Both the position numbers and the translations under genes were made by a program. Of a stretch of DNA of 64,000 nucleotides, positions 44,213 to 55,215 are shown one piece after another (the first letter of the stretch is position 1; the number at the start of each line of letters is the position of its first letter). The DNA is from Pachysolen tannophilus NRRL Y-2460 (lineage: Eukaryota > Ascomycota > Pichiomycetes > Alaninales > Pachysolenaceae): NCBI GenBank assembly GCA_001661245.1, contig KV454011.1, forward strand, positions 2,181,051-2,245,050, in the 5' to 3' direction. The notes below the pieces were generated by a model. That model was not told the origin of the DNA. It did no database searches and saw only the letters and a list, made by a program, of their open reading frames with translations.

Positions 44213-47059
44213 CTATTTTTGAGGCCTATCTTCATTATTATCACTATTTGCAACGGCAGTTCCAATTTTTTTCACTTCGTCGATTTGAGCTTTACGCAAA
44301 TGACTTGGGGTGTCACCAGAAGTGATTATTATCCAAACATCTCTTATTATGGTCAATATAAATAAATAAATCAATTTGGTATAACCTACTTCGTTTTTGG
44401 AATTATCTTCTTTTTTGTCATTTGAGTTATCAGAGGATTCTTTATTGTCCAATGAAGATTTTAATTTTTCTAAATTTTCGTCATCTTCAAGTCGTATTAA
44501 ACCTGAATTTACACTCTCAGTTTTCATCAACATATCTCTTAAACTATTATAAGAATGTAGCTCTAAATTTAATTTTAATGTTTTATTTTCATATGCATTT
44601 AAATTTTCAATCAAATTTTTCAACCTGAAATCTTGTAATTGTTTTAAATTATCTTTTAAATCTTTGATCTTACCATTTAACAATCTGATCTCGTAAACCA
44701 ATCTTGAATTTAACAAATCAACATCTTTTAATTTCAAATTTAAAACATCTTCTTTCGATTTCAACTTAGTATAGAGTTCATCAATTTTTTTAGCACTCAA
44801 ATTTTTATAAAGTTTGTAATTTTTATTATTAAATGGTCCATTTTTCACCGTATGACTATCTGTATTATACATTGAATTCAAATTATTCAAAATTTTTTCA
44901 AACAGTGCATTACCTGTTTTTAAATTGAACAAATACTGCAACTTTATTGATAAAAAATCCGATGATAACTTATCTATGGAAGGTGAAAAATTATAATCCC
45001 AGGTTAATAAAGAATCTTCAAGTACCGAAAAACTCTTTGATCTTTTCAAAACCAAAGAATGATTTAAATTTTTTAACTCAAAATTGGTTTTCTTTTTATT
45101 TAATTTCGCAGATAATTCTACTATATTCCCACTATTCTTTAAATGCTCCAATAATTGTAAATTAACTTCTTTAAGAATGTAAGGAAATGAAGATCTTCTA
45201 TTCAACTTCCTTTTAAAATTTTTATCATTGTCCAACAAATACTCATATGACAATTCTTCTTTAGCTGCAAATTCCGATCTGCTTCCAAAACTTTGATCAG
45301 TATTACCGTTAGGCATACCAAGTCTATCAAATTCAGGCAGAACAATTTTTCCACTTTTCAGATCAGAATTACTATCAGAATTTTCAGTACTGCTGCTTAT
45401 ATAATTTTCAGAATACTTGTTACCAATGCTCAGATCAGATTTTCCAAAACTTAATTTATCATTACTTGAAGTCTGACTTAAATTATTTGTCCTGTTAGAG
45501 TGTGATGGATGTGGAATAGACAAGTGATCAGTATTATGTATGTGTGATGATTGTTGATGGCGAGTATCATAATGTCTTGACATTTCATTAAATATTACTG
45601 TTGATAAAGCAACTTGATGTAAATTTACAGGCTCACCTTTCCCTTTAAATAAATAATTTAATCTTTTGCCTTGAATATATAAAATCATTTTGTCTATGTC
45701 TAAAGTTTTGAGCTCACCAAGGGCATTAATATCACTTAAATGGTTACTATTACTATTATTATCATTTAAATGAATTCCTGCTGAAGAAGATAAATTTAAA
45801 TAAGTTCTACCAGAACTTATATCACTCACTGTATTTTTCAATAATTTTTTAACTTTATGAAAATCATTCTTAAAGGCTTGATTATTGAGCTTATTATTTG
45901 TTATCGCCACTAAACTATCAATTGTAATTGAATCCAAGAAATATGTTACATTATCACCTGAATGATTATTATTATTATTATTATTACTGTTGTTGTTATT
46001 GTTGTTGTTGCTGCTGCTATTATTGAAAGGAGAAGAATCAAATTGCGTTGAAGAAGTGACACTTGTACTGTTTCCTGAAACTTTCATATTATATTTTTGA
46101 AATTGACCAATGGCAATTCTAAAACGTTCTACATCTAAAGGATCTTTGGGCACATCAATACTACCACTTACCAAACTTAACCTTAACCTAACAGCTAAAG
46201 TGAAACTAAAAATTGCACTTATTGTCATTGGAGAAAATAAATCAGCAGTTTTTGGTTTTACGGCATAATATTTTGTTCCAATTAGTTCCCACCATTTCGA
46301 AATTGCTTCTTCAGTTTTGTTGCAAAATAAACCATCACAAAAATTTGCTGCAAGTAAATTGAAATAATATAAGAAAACTTGTAGTATTAAGATTAATTCT
46401 CTAGAAGAATAACAAAGATCAATATTTGGATTAATTTTAAAAGTTTGATTAAATTTATCTTCAATAGATTTTGTTGGTTTTGTTAACATCAATACTGATC
46501 TACCACCACAATTCAATTTTTTCAAATTTAGATTAACAGTGAAAATATCCCATACATCTCTAATATCACCTTTTTCAACTTCAATCAAATTTAAAAAACT
46601 TGGGAATTGCGACAAGTTGGTAACATATAAGATTCCATAAGGTGTATCTTTTGGCTTACAATGCTGAAGTCCAATTAATTCATTCAAAAATGCTTTTAAA
46701 TGCTCGGGCCATTTTGTTTCATTCTTAGTAAACAACGTTAATTGTAACGCCGTTATCTCATCTTCATTACTACCTGTATACGTAGTGATAACATTACTTA
46801 ATTTCCTTTCACTTACCCACTGTTCAACCAAATAAAGTTCAAACCCTTTTAATTTAACTTCCTCGGTAGATATTAAATCATATGGAAATTCATACCTTAT
46901 ACTCTCGATTGATTTAAAATCGGGAAATACAAATGTTATAAAATCATTACCATCTGTTATCGATGGATTTTGTGAATATGAACTATTGCTCGATTGTTTT
47001 CTAGAATGAACAGCGCTAGACTTGGGTGTAACCATATAACCAGAATAGATATTATTCAT
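44213..47059 (-). CDS. STB6: Stb2/Stb6-like Sin3-binding protein
   Basis: This 948-residue protein resembles the yeast paralogues Stb2 and Stb6, found through binding to the Sin3 corepressor; their molecular role is poorly known. The conserved N-terminal half (about 40-310) includes FVFPDFKSIESIRYEFPYDLI, YGILYVTNLSQFP and LLAANFCDGLFCNKTEEAISKWWELIG. A Ser/Asn-rich linker with an Asn tract follows (45965-46015). The C-terminal half is coiled coil (about 770-880), with a hydrophobic segment near 905-925 (YTKLIYLFILTIIRDVWIIIT) that may be a membrane anchor. The start is the ATG at 47059-47057; the frame runs 24 nt further upstream to a TTG only. Assignment between STB2 and STB6 is arbitrary. 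Confidence 0.8.
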   Translation of the reverse strand: MNNIYSGYMVTPKSSAVHSRKQSSNSSYSQNPSITDGNDFITFVFPDFKSIESIRYEFPYDLISTEEVKLKGFELYLVEQWVSERKLSNVITTYTGSNEDEITALQLTLFTKNETKWPEHLKAFLNELIGLQHCKPKDTPYGILYVTNLSQFPSFLNLIEVEKGDIRDVWDIFTVNLNLKKLNCGGRSVLMLTKPTKSIEDKFNQTFKINPNIDLCYSSRELILILQVFLYYFNLLAANFCDGLFCNKTEEAISKWWELIGTKYYAVKPKTADLFSPMTISAIFSFTLAVRLRLSLVSGSIDVPKDPLDVERFRIAIGQFQKYNMKVSGNSTSVTSSTQFDSSPFNNSSSNNNNNNNSNNNNNNNHSGDNVTYFLDSITIDSLVAITNNKLNNQAFKNDFHKVKKLLKNTVSDISSGRTYLNLSSSAGIHLNDNNSNSNHLSDINALGELKTLDIDKMILYIQGKRLNYLFKGKGEPVNLHQVALSTVIFNEMSRHYDTRHQQSSHIHNTDHLSIPHPSHSNRTNNLSQTSSNDKLSFGKSDLSIGNKYSENYISSSTENSDSNSDLKSGKIVLPEFDRLGMPNGNTDQSFGSRSEFAAKEELSYEYLLDNDKNFKRKLNRRSSFPYILKEVNLQLLEHLKNSGNIVELSAKLNKKKTNFELKNLNHSLVLKRSKSFSVLEDSLLTWDYNFSPSIDKLSSDFLSIKLQYLFNLKTGNALFEKILNNLNSMYNTDSHTVKNGPFNNKNYKLYKNLSAKKIDELYTKLKSKEDVLNLKLKDVDLLNSRLVYEIRLLNGKIKDLKDNLKQLQDFRLKNLIENLNAYENKTLKLNLELHSYNSLRDMLMKTESVNSGLIRLEDDENLEKLKSSLDNKESSDNSNDKKEDNSKNEVGYTKLIYLFILTIIRDVWIIITSGDTPSHLRKAQIDEVKKIGTAVANSDNNEDRPQK

Positions 47060-47757
47060 TATAAACCTCCTCCATGCAAGCAACTATCTATTAACTAAAT
47101 CATTCATCATATAATGGATAAATAAATTAATAAATGAATTGATATTTTCAATGTATTATCTGAAAATGGGCCATTTCTTTTAAAGGCCTCTCCTGCCCAC
47201 AGCCACCAACAAATCAAAGGGGAAGAAAAAAAAAAATAGGCGGCACTTTGGCGGGTCAGCATCAACGGGTCAGCCAACTGGTCAGCAAATCGGGCAGCCA
47301 ACCGGTCAGCCAGAAAGCAGACGGTAGGACAGCAAGCTGCCTGGAACTAGGTTTTATAGGCGGACAAGTGCAAATTTTAGGCGGCCGGTAAAAAGTGGAA
47401 TTTCAAAATTACAATCTACAAGACCAAACTAACTATAGTAAAAGATTATCATAAAGTAAAATGGGTAAGATACACCCTGAAAAAAAGCAATGGACTCAAC
47501 TTATGGAAATAACTCTCATTTGTTACAGTCTCTAGTCTCTTCATATGTAATTAATTTTATATATATAAGTGACAGCTAGCATTATTAGTGAGATTTCAAG
47601 CACAAAAAACAAAAAAAAAAAAAAAAATAACAAAATTCAAAAATTCAAAACTCGTCAAATAATCTTACTCTCGGCCAAAATACAACAAAAAGCCTAATTA
47701 TACAATAATTGTTCATCAATTGAGTAATAGACTGTTCATTCAGTTAATTTATTGACA
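47060..47757. promoter_or_regulatory. divergent STB6-like/VPH1 promoter with GC-rich GGTCAGC array
   Basis: This 698-bp region has a GC-rich island in an AT-rich setting: GGTCAGC-type heptamers at 47254, 47268, 47280, 47292 (GGGCAGC) and 47304. Several GGCGG motifs follow (near 47360 and 47382). A 24-codon ORF at 47461-47535 may act as a uORF for VPH1. No larger gene was seen. Confidence 0.6.
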
Positions 47758-50571
47758 ATGGCGGATTCTCGTGAAGCTATATTTCGTAAGTGATGATTTT
47801 ATATTTTTGAAAAGATTGATATTTTAGATGTATTTTAAAAATTAATAATTTAAAAATATGTGTGGTTGGTTATGATTTTGTTTTAACTTTGAGAATATAG
47901 TTAATACTAATAAAATGAGTTTATAGGTTCTGCTGAAATGTCATTAGTGCAGCTTTATGTTGCCAGTGAAATTTCAAGGGATGTTGTTTTCTTGCTCGGT
48001 GAATTGGGTACAATTCAATTTAGAGATTTAAATAAGGATATAAATATTTTCCAAAGATCTTTTGTTAAAGAAATTAGAAAATTGGATAACCTTGATAGAC
48101 AATTAAGATATTTACAACGTACTATTGAAAGACATCATTCGGTGGAATTGGTAGAAACACCAAGAGGTTTATATAGATCTCCGATTAACCATCCAACTTC
48201 ATCAGATATTGAGGCATTAGTTGCAGAAGTTGAATTAGGTGAACAAAGAATTCAAGGTTTAGATACAAATTTTGAAAAATTTAAATTAAAACTTTCAAAT
48301 TTGATGGAAAATAGAGACGTTTTAAGAAGTTGTATGGATTTTTTCGAAAATACAAATGTTTATGATATTGAAAGAAATAACGATGTGCCTAATGGTTCAT
48401 TAAATGATTTAAATACTTCTCTTGATGAAAATGAAGGCTTATTGGTTTTACAAGAAAGTATAGAAGAAGGATTGGGCCCAATAGCTTTGAATGGAGATGA
48501 TGATGATGATCCTGATCATCTTGGACATCATGGTCATGGGTTATCAAATGGACATGCAAATGGCGTTGGTGGTGCCAGTGGCACCGGTAATGCCGGGTTG
48601 GGTATGCTTTCTTCGATGAATCTTATTGCTGGATCAATAAATCGCGATAAATATATTTTACTTGAACAAATCTTATGGAGAACTTTAAGAGGTAACTTAT
48701 TCATCACTCATATGCCTTTAGAAAATCCATATATAAATGTCAAGACAAAAGAAGAAGAATTTAAAGATACTTTTATAATTTTTACTCATGGTGAAAATTT
48801 GATAAGAAAATGTAAAAGAATTATTGAGTCACTTGATGGTTCTACGTTTAATGTTGAAAGTAATCAACAAATTTTTAATGAAGAATTAAATTCTTTAAAA
48901 ATTAGAATTGACGATATTCAAGAAGTTATTAGAAATACAGAAAATGCTTTAAATGTTGAGCTTTCAGCAATTGCATCAAAATTGGAAGATTGGAAAATAA
49001 CTACAACAAAGGAAAAAGCCATTTATGCAACTTTAAACAAGTTTAATTATGATCAAACTCGAAGATGTCTTATAGCAGAAGGTTGGGTTCCAAAAGTAGA
49101 TTTACCAATTGTTAAAAATGCATTAAGAGATGTTACCGAGAGATCAGGTACAAGTGTTTCTTCAGTTATTAACGAGTTACAAACAAATAGAACTCTGCCA
49201 ACCTTCCATAGAACAAATAAATTTACTGCAGCATTTCAAGCAATTGTTGATGCATATGGTGTGGCAACTTATCAAGAAGTTAACCCTGGTTTAGCAACAG
49301 TTATTACTTTTCCATTTATGTTTGCAATCATGTTTGGTGATATAGGTCATGGTTTAATTGTTACCTTGGCAGCAAGTTCATTAATTATTTTTGAAAATAA
49401 AATTGCATTAATGAAAAGAGATGAGATTTTTGATATGGCTTACAGTGGTAGATATATTATATTATTAATGGGTTTATTTTCAATGTACACTGGATTTTTG
49501 TACAATGATATATTTTCAAGAACTATGACTTTATTTAAATCGGGTTGGGAATGGCCAAAATCATTTTCACTGGGAGAAACTGTGGAGGCAACTCAAGTGG
49601 GAGTTTATCCTTTTGGTTTAGATTATAACTGGCATGGAACGGAAAATAACTTATTATTTTCTAATTCATATAAGATGAAATTATCAATTTTGATGGGATT
49701 TTCTCATATGACTTATTCTTTAATGTTTTCATTGGTTAATTACAGATTTTTTAAATCAAGAATTGATATTATTGGTAATTTTATTCCTGGTGTATTATTT
49801 ATGCAAAGTATATTTGGTTATTTGTCATTAACTATTGTGTACAAATGGTGTGTCAATTGGATCAGTATTGGTAAGCAACCTCCAGGATTACTTAATATGT
49901 TGATCAATATGTTTTTATCTCCAGGAACTATTGATGTACCATTATATCCTGGTCAAAAGGGAATTCAAGTCTTATTAGTATTAATCGCCTTAGTTTGTGT
50001 TCCATGGTTATTGTTATATAAACCATTAATGCTACGTTATCAAAACAACAAATCTGTGGCATTGGGATATCAAGATCTTTCACATGAAAGATCTGAACAA
50101 AGATTATCAAATGTCAATGAAGAAAATTTGGATGATGAATTTTTCGTCATTCAAGATTTTGCTGAAGATGAAGCAGCAGAACCATTTAATTTTGGTGATG
50201 TGATGATTCATCAAGTCATTCATACCATTGAATTTTGCCTTAACTGTGTTTCCCATACAGCCTCATATTTAAGATTATGGGCTTTGTCATTAGCTCATAA
50301 TCAATTATCATCAGTCTTATGGAGTATGACCATCGCAAATTCTTTTGGAATGACAGGAAACTTTGGAGTTTTTATGACTGTTGTACTATTCGGTATGTGG
50401 TTCGTGTTGACAGTTTGTATATTAGTTATAATGGAAGGAACTTCGGCGATGTTACATTCATTGAGGTTGCATTGGGTCGAAGCCATGTCTAAATTCTTTG
50501 AAGGTGAAGGTTATCCTTATGAGCCTTTTTCTTTTAAAAACATTTTAGAAAATGAAGTTATGGAATTGTGA
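47758..50571 (+). CDS. VPH1: V-ATPase V0 subunit a (Vph1), one intron
   Basis: This is the vacuolar H+-ATPase a subunit, which forms the proton half-channels. Exons are 47758-47785 and 47927-50571, giving 890 residues. The spliced start [21 protein letters not shown] matches yeast Vph1 MAEKEEAIFRSAEMALVQFYI. An N-terminal cytosolic domain is followed by eight membrane segments with [31 protein letters not shown] and [24 protein letters not shown], including the essential Arg of the last block. The 141-nt intron starts GTAAGT, has TACTAAT at 47904-47910 and ends TATAG. Exon 2 alone would lack the conserved first ten residues. Confidence 0.96.
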
Positions 50572-51239
50572 AATAGTTCCATTTTCAAGAAGAATTAAAT
50601 AAGAAAAAAAAAAATATAATATCATATTGGTGTACCTATTATTATTAAGTTTCCTTTTTTTTTTAATGAAAACAAAACTGTTATTTAGAACTTATTTGTC
50701 TGTTTGTTAAAAAAAAAAATTCATTCCCACTCATATCTTTTAATTTCTTTTCCAATTTCTATTCTTTTGCTTTCAAGTAACTGCGTTTCTTTAGAGTGTT
50801 CATATCATAAAATTTCGTTCCAAAATAGGTGAGTTTTTTTAAATAAAAAAGTGAATTTATATACTTTTTTAAGTATTCTTTTCACTGTAACCTAAGTACA
50901 TGCATTCAAAGACCTTTTTTTTTTTCTCAACTCTCTAGACATTCTCCAATATTTCTTCAACATTACCAGGCTTATCTACTAAGAATAAGAGCAATGGTTG
51001 TAATTAAAACCTGTTTATTTCCAATTTCCAATGGTAAAATTATTAAAAATATAATGGAAAAGAAGTATGTCGTGCCAATTCATCCAAAATGCTTAATCGG
51101 GAAAATTGTAAACAGTAAACAGTTTTTAAAAAAGAAAGGTATAAATCTGGGTCAGTTTATATAGTAAAAGAATATATATATATATATAAAATATTAATTC
51201 GAATGGTTATCTAGAGAATAGGTGGATTAAGGAGGAAAT
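50572..51239. other. VPH1-BUB2 intergenic region with a 56-codon ORF
   Basis: The region is 668 bp. An ORF at 50994-51164 (56 codons, starting MVVIKTCLFPISNGKIIK) is Lys/Ile-rich and unlike anything I recognise. A GTGAGT at 50828-50833 and a CTCTCTAG at 50931-50938 could bound a 5'UTR intron, but no good branch site lies between them. The ORF is not called as a gene. Confidence 0.35.
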
Positions 51240-52295
51240 ATGGAGAGGCCGCTTCAGCTGAGAAAGGTTGTTCATAGGACATCTACTATTTCTGGGATAT
51301 CTTCAAATAATAGTAAAAAAGGACGTAAAAAGGATTCTATTGAGCAATTCATAACTAGTAATCAAATATTGATTAAATCTAGTCTTTCACAATTACGTTA
51401 TATGATATTAGTGGATGATTTGAGTCCCACACCCACTGCTTTGGAGTCATCGGATGAAGTTCCATCTACTCATTCGTACAGAATTTATGTTTGGTCTATT
51501 CTCTTGCGAGTTCCACCTTTAAATACAGATATTTATTTAAAACTTATTTCAAAGGGGAGACCAAGTTGTTATGATAAAATTATAAATGATACTTTTAGAA
51601 CTTTAACCAGTGATTTGAATTTCCATAAGAAAATTAGTGAAAATTCTTTGATAAGAGTATTATCCAGTTATGCATGGTCTCAAGAATTAAATAATAATAA
51701 TGATATAACTAATTCAAATCAATTATCACCATATGTCCAAGGAATGAATGTACTTCTAGCTCCTGTTTTGTTTAGTTCCAAGAGTGAACCTCAAGCATTT
51801 GCAATTTTCCATCAACTATTAACTAAAAATATCCCAACGTATGTAACACCAATGTTGAATGGAGTTCATACTGGATTACTGTTATTAGAATTATGTTTAG
51901 AAATTATAGATCCTAAATTATTTCAATTTTTAGAAACAAAATATTTAAAAGCTGAAATTTATGGATTTGCATCAACTTTAACATTATGTTCATGTACACC
52001 ACCATTAACTGAAGTTTTAAAATTATGGGATTTTTTATTTGCATATGGTTGTCATATGAATATCTTATTTATTATTGCTCAATTAATACTATTAAGATCC
52101 AAATTAATGGTTTCCAAAAGTCCAATGACACTTTTAAGAAATTTTCCTCCTTTAAATTCAAAAGAAATTATTAAATTAAGTGTTAGCTTTGTTACAAAAT
52201 TACCAGATGAATTATATGATTTATTATGTAGACACACTTATGATGAAAAAGTGGATCAACTCGTTAAAGACTATACTCTTAAAAGAAATAGTTAA
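51240..52295 (+). CDS. BUB2: Bub2, TBC-domain GAP subunit of the spindle-position checkpoint
   Basis: Bub2 with Bfa1 is the GTPase-activating protein for Tem1 at spindle poles and restrains mitotic exit. The 351-residue protein (yeast 306) has an extra basic N-terminus of about 45 residues, then SSLSQLRYMIL and the TBC domain. The arginine-finger block is KIINDTFRTL and the glutamine-finger block is YVQGMNVLLAP. AEIYGFASTLTLCSC and LKLWDFLFAYGCHMNILF follow the family pattern. The ATG is at 51240. No intron is required. Confidence 0.95.
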   Translation: MERPLQLRKVVHRTSTISGISSNNSKKGRKKDSIEQFITSNQILIKSSLSQLRYMILVDDLSPTPTALESSDEVPSTHSYRIYVWSILLRVPPLNTDIYLKLISKGRPSCYDKIINDTFRTLTSDLNFHKKISENSLIRVLSSYAWSQELNNNNDITNSNQLSPYVQGMNVLLAPVLFSSKSEPQAFAIFHQLLTKNIPTYVTPMLNGVHTGLLLLELCLEIIDPKLFQFLETKYLKAEIYGFASTLTLCSCTPPLTEVLKLWDFLFAYGCHMNILFIIAQLILLRSKLMVSKSPMTLLRNFPPLNSKEIIKLSVSFVTKLPDELYDLLCRHTYDEKVDQLVKDYTLKRNS

Positions 52296-52549
52296 CTAAA
52301 TATAGACAACATACACAATAAGCATTTTGAATCATTAGAAGAATATAGATTATTTTTGTACGAGTAAGATTATAAAGACCTTATCTTTTTAAATAATAAT
52401 GATAATAAAATTGTACCTTATCTTTTTTTTTTTTTTTTTTCACTCTCTCTTTCATTTATCTATAAGAAAAAAAAAAGAAAAAGAAAACAAACACTTGGAG
52501 TTATCTATAGTTTGATAACTTTTAATACCGTTAAACCTAAGATACAAGA

Positions 52550-53570
52550 ATGAGTTCCACTACAACACAAGTTTATTACGATTTATTGGATAGTGCTAAG
52601 GATGCAGTTAGGGATAGATTACCTGAATCGTTGTTGAAGCCTAAAGTATTGATTATTTGTGGTTCAGGGTTAGGTGGTATATCAAACACTTTAGAAGGCG
52701 AATTATTAGAGATACCATATGAACAAATTCCAGGTTTTAAAAAATCTACAGTTTCAGGACATTCAGGCAAGTTAGTCTTTGGTGTTATTGGCCATAATAA
52801 AGTTCCTGTAATGTGCATGGTTGGAAGATTACAGTAAGTTAATGACAATTTTTCTTTACAAAGATGAATTAAATTATGATATACTAATTAATTTTTTAAA
52901 TTTTTTTTAAAAAAATAAAAATATATATATATATAGTTTTTACGAAGGTTATGAGTTTTCAGATACAGTTTTCCCAATTAGATTAGCTTCTCTTCTTGGT
53001 GTATCTGTTGTTATTGTAACTAATGCTGCTGGTGGAACTAATATAAATTTCAAAGCCGGTGATTTGATGATCATCAATGATCATATAAACATGCCAGGTT
53101 TATCTGGGTTTCATCCATTAAGAGGACCAAATTTGGATAAATTTGGTCCTAGATTTCAACCATTATCTGATGCTTATGATTTTGAATTAAGAAAATTATT
53201 CTTTAATAGTGCTAAAGATTTAAAAATAAATAGGAAAATTCATGAAGGTGTTTATTTTTTCGCAAGTGGACCAACTTACGAAACAAGAGCAGAAGTCAGA
53301 GCTATAAGAACACTAGGAGGAGACGCAGTCGGTATGTCCACTGTACCAGAAGTCATTGTAGCAAGACACTGTGGAATGAAAGTATTGGCCCTTAGTTTAA
53401 TTACAAACGTTGGTGTTAGTGATCCTCCACTGAGTGCTTTGGACCATGCACCTTTAAACCAAAAACCCTTGGACGCAGGAATTGCAAGCCACGCAGAAGT
53501 CTTGCAATACGCAAACATGGCCGCGTTAGATGTCCAAAAAATCGTCGCTGCCACTGTCAACCTCTTATAA
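52550..53570 (+). CDS. PNP1: purine nucleoside phosphorylase, one intron
   Basis: This cytosolic enzyme phosphorolyses inosine and guanosine in purine salvage. Exons are 52550-52833 and 52937-53570, giving 305 residues (yeast Pnp1 has 311). Splicing joins MVGRL-H-FYEGYEFSDTVFP across the junction as in human PNP (GRFHMYEGY). Motifs are CGSGLGG, SGHSGKLV, VTNAAGG, GPTYETRAEVR, GGDAVGMSTVPE and SLITNVG. The 103-nt intron starts GTAAGT, has TACTAAT at 52882-52888 and ends TATAG. The ATG is at 52550. Confidence 0.96.
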
Positions 53571-53909
53571 GCTCTCTTTCCAACTCAACTCAACTCATTA
53601 TATAGAGTCCCTTCATCAATCTATAGTACAATATAATATAGTAGTGCGTATATAAACCAAATTCCCAAATAGGAAATAGATAATTTTTTTTGAAATCACA
53701 AAAAAGGTCGTGCGAAGAAAACTCAACGATGTTTTTTTTGTTTTTTTTTTTTTTGTTTTCTTTAAAAAAAACAAAAAAAACTTTGTAAAATGTATGGCGT
53801 AGTAGATTCATCTTTAAACCTAATTATATTTGATTAATATTAATTAATTATTTAAAAGTTATTGTTAGGATCATTTGAATTGTTGATATAATAATATAGT
53901 CAATTGAGA
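53571..53909. promoter_or_regulatory. PNP1-SEC13 intergenic region
   Basis: The region is 339 bp holding the PNP1 3' end and SEC13 promoter, with T- and A-runs near 53730-53780 and TTAATTAATTA near 53838-53850. No gene was seen. Confidence 0.5.
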
Positions 53910-54929
53910 ATGGTAAGTGAAGAATGTATATATTTAATTTTTTTAAATTTATTGTAGTTTTTTTTTTTTTTTTTTTCTTTTACTAACATGAAATGATACG
54001 TATTGTATTATAATTTTATATAGGTTACAATTGGTAACGCGCATGATGATTTGATTCATGATGCTGTTTTAGATTATTATGGGAAACGTTTAGCAACTTG
54101 TTCTTCAGACAAGACCATTAAGATATTTGAAGTTGAAGGGGAGACCCATAAGTTGGTGGATACATTGAGAGGTCATGATGGTCCAGTTTGGCAAGTTAGT
54201 TGGGCACATCCAAAATTTGGTGTTATATTAGCATCTTGTTCTTATGATGGGAAAGTTTTGATTTGGAAAGAAGAGAATGGTTCTTGGTCAAGTATAGCTG
54301 AACATGCAATTCATCAGGCTTCGGTGAACAGTGTATCGTGGGCTCCTCATGAATATGGGCCAATTTTATTATGTTCATCTAGTGATGGGAAAATTTCTGT
54401 TGTAGAATTTAAAGAAAATGGTACTTTAACACCTATTGTCATACAAGCTCATGCAATTGGTTGTAATGCTGCCTCATGGGCGCCTGCATCTTCTGTTTCA
54501 CTCCAGCAAAACGGTAATGGTAATGGTAATGGTAGTTTATCAGAAAGAAGATTTGTTAGTGGTGGTTGTGATAATTTAGTAAAAATTTGGAAATATGATG
54601 AATTAAAAAATACATATATTGAAGAATATGTTCTTGAAGCTCATTCGGATTGGGTTAGAGATGTAGCTTGGTCTCCATCCTTATTAACAAAATCATATAT
54701 TGCTTCAGCTTCTCAGGATAGAACAGTTTATATATGGACTAAAGATGATAAACTGACAACATGGGAAAAAAAATTATTAAAAGATGACAAATTCCCAGAT
54801 GTTTGTTGGAGAGCAAGTTGGTCCTTAAGTGGTAATATTTTAGCAATCTCAGGAGGTGATAATAAAGTTACCTTATGGAAAGAAAGTTTACAAGGTAAAT
54901 GGGAATTGGCAGGTGAAGTTGATCAGTGA
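53910..54929 (+). CDS. SEC13: Sec13, WD40 subunit of the COPII coat and nuclear pore, intron after ATG
   Basis: Sec13 is a beta-propeller shared by the COPII outer coat, the Nup84 complex and SEA. Exon 1 is the ATG alone (53910-53912); exon 2 is 54024-54929, for 302 residues. The spliced start [23 protein letters not shown] matches yeast [25 protein letters not shown] blocks include [45 protein letters not shown] and [25 protein letters not shown]. The 111-nt intron starts GTAAGT, has TACTAAC at 53981-53987 and ends TATAG. Confidence 0.97.
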
Positions 54930-55125
54930 TTCTTCTTGTAATAAAAAAAAGAAAAAAAAGTATTAGATCTATGTAATTTGTTTTCTTTTCATTTTCTTTT
55001 TTTTTGTAACAAACGCTTTCTAGGAAAAAAAAAAAGAAGTAAAATTTAATATAATATAATTTATATAATTTATTTTATTTTTATCTACTATTTTTAAAAG
55101 AGTTTATCAATATCAAAAAGTAAAG

Positions 55126-55129
<4 letters not shown>

Positions 55130-55181
<52 letters not shown>
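55130..55181 (+). repeat. 52-nt poly(A) run
   Basis: This is an uninterrupted run of 52 A between the convergent SEC13 and HRD3 3' ends. It is the longest homopolymer noticed in the window. No target-site duplication or retrogene is attached to it, so a slipped homopolymer is the simplest reading. Confidence 0.9.
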
Positions 55182-55183
<2 letters not shown>

Positions 55184-55215
55184 AAAGGATTTATATACAC
55201 AGTTTGTTTTTATAT

